DNA of 64,000 nucleotides from Epiperipatus broadwayi (taxonomy: Eukaryota > Onychophora > Udeonychophora > Euonychophora > Peripatidae). This document shows, in pieces, positions 62,906 through 64,000 of the stretch. Under the pieces are notes generated by a model that did not search any database, was not told the origin of the DNA, and saw only the letters and a program-made list of their open reading frames with translations. Location of the stretch: contig JAQFVV010000442.1 in the NCBI GenBank assembly GCA_028023455.1, forward strand, positions 200,001 through 264,000. Reading direction: 5' to 3'. How positions within the stretch are numbered: the stretch's first letter is position 1; each line of letters begins with the position of its first letter. A program made the position numbers and the translations under genes.

Positions 62906-64000
62906 CCCAATTTATAACTAAACTTAGTATTTTTTCTCCCCCCTTTCCCAGGTGGATATCACATAGACAGCTTAGCAAAATTATCGATTATTAATTTTTA
63001 AGTAGGTATTTAACCAATCCCAAAAGTTAGAATGAGAAAAAACTTTCACCAGTTGGTAATTAGGCTAATTCAATATGTGATATCTTTAAAATTTCTGTTT
63101 TGAGACCTATTGGAGATATCTTTGCTTTGTGGTATGCCACTTTAAAAGTTATTCTATCAACATATAAAAATAGGTACAGATTTATCTTATTGAGGTTCCT
63201 GATAAACTATTGATACTATTTTTTTTGTTATTCACAGTCACTAAATACGGGTTTTTTTTTCTGATTTCAGGAGCGCTCAAAAAAAAGAGCTTTTAATATC
63301 ACACCTAAAACTATAATGATAAAATAGGCAAGCACAGAAAGCTTAGACTAGAGTGTTGATAATTCATTTTCTTTGGAAGCTAATCAATTAACTGCTTATT
63401 TAGTGACTGAAAGAGTTGCGAAATGTTTTGCGATGTCAAAAAAAAAAAAACTCATTATAACTCTAAATAATACTCATCATTATCTTCTTGACTTAATTGG
63501 ACTTGTATTTGTTTGAGAATAATTGTTAATAATAACAATGCGTGTTGTACAATAGAGAACTCAAGAAATAAGAGTCTTTAGCTCTCAGATCAATTTTCAC
63601 TTCCAATGCTTGAATATCAATCACATGATCCCGTGAGTGGCAAACCATTTGATTATTTCTGCACCACCATACTGCGAACACCTGAAGTGAGGTTTAGACT
63701 TTTCATTCAATTGACTAAATTCAGTTGTTTTGTTGTTTGTTTGTTGTTTTTTTTTACTTTTGTTGTTTGTTTGTTTTTTACTTTATTCGCTTGCTCTTAA
63801 CTTCCTTTAACCTGTCCCAATCTATCATAATGATGAAACTTCACTAGATATTTTATTTCAAAATTATGTCATAACAATTTATTTAATGGGTTTAGTTATT
63901 TTAGTAAAATTCTGTATGCGTTTTTTATTCCTCCATTCATGGTAACTTAATATATTCAATAAACAATAAAACTGTCAAAAAACTTTAGCAGTTAATTTAC
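62906..64000. other. AT-rich sequence, no gene seen
   Basis: The pyrimidine-rich TTTCTCCCCCCTTTCCCAG at 62935 would suit a splice acceptor, but no open frame with a recognisable protein follows. A GTTTGTTTGTT-type run is at 63735-63780. Confidence 0.5.

Overview
This window is eukaryotic, strongly A+T-rich (roughly three quarters A+T by eye) and almost entirely non-coding. Short exons with GT/AG borders, introns of 8-10 kb, many classes of transposable element and long trinucleotide microsatellites point to an invertebrate animal with a large, repeat-inflated genome. I cannot name the species; nothing is diagnostic. No prokaryotic operon, rRNA gene or intact tRNA gene was seen.

Host genes. 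The only well-supported one is on the minus strand: three exons of a half-size ABC transporter of subfamily G, closest to sterolin (ABCG5/ABCG8) and by its N-terminal motifs most like ABCG5. The exons lie at 31476-31657, 23361-23584 and 13602-13719. Their splice phases match and join into one 171-residue reading frame running from the start of the nucleotide-binding domain through Walker A and the Q-loop to the signature region. Walker B, the D-loop and the membrane domain must lie to the left of the window. A second, weaker candidate is one minus-strand exon (38611-38889) with a CD225/dispanin-like membrane motif.

Mobile DNA, left to right. 1351-3271: RTE-type LINE with a 5' inversion and a 10-bp target duplication. 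3880-4380: relic of another LINE (minus). 7722-8870: 116-bp tandem array broken up by foldback MITEs. 16812-17250: old RTE 3' end (minus). About 18000-22715: decayed LINE with an SGNH-esterase ORF1 and an endonuclease-RT ORF2, split by a young Penelope-like (PLE) derivative at 21316-22412 that carries an intact GIY-YIG ORF between perfect 92-bp inverted repeats. 24040-25950: RTE relic holding a foldback insertion. 26314-30207: a perfect (AAT)216 array and two Jockey/CR1-like LINEs, each bounded by AAT repeats. 34907-36305: Tigger/pogo transposon with a foldback inside. 41159-43807: hAT transposon. 44838-45800: second PLE derivative with 325-bp inverted arms. 46265-46715, 50540-50965, 53957-54260 and 56441-56690: foldback or MITE elements. 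52288-52447: a very young RTE 3' end. 55573-56424: 434-bp tandem duplication. tRNA-like SINEs are scattered throughout.

How it fits together. The ABCG gene is the only recognisable functional unit, and its introns hold much of the nested LINE, PLE and microsatellite material. The most unusual features are the two GIY-YIG PLE derivatives, whose ends carry a conserved hammerhead-like stem and palindrome, and the ABCG subunit, whose Walker A and signature motifs are both non-canonical.
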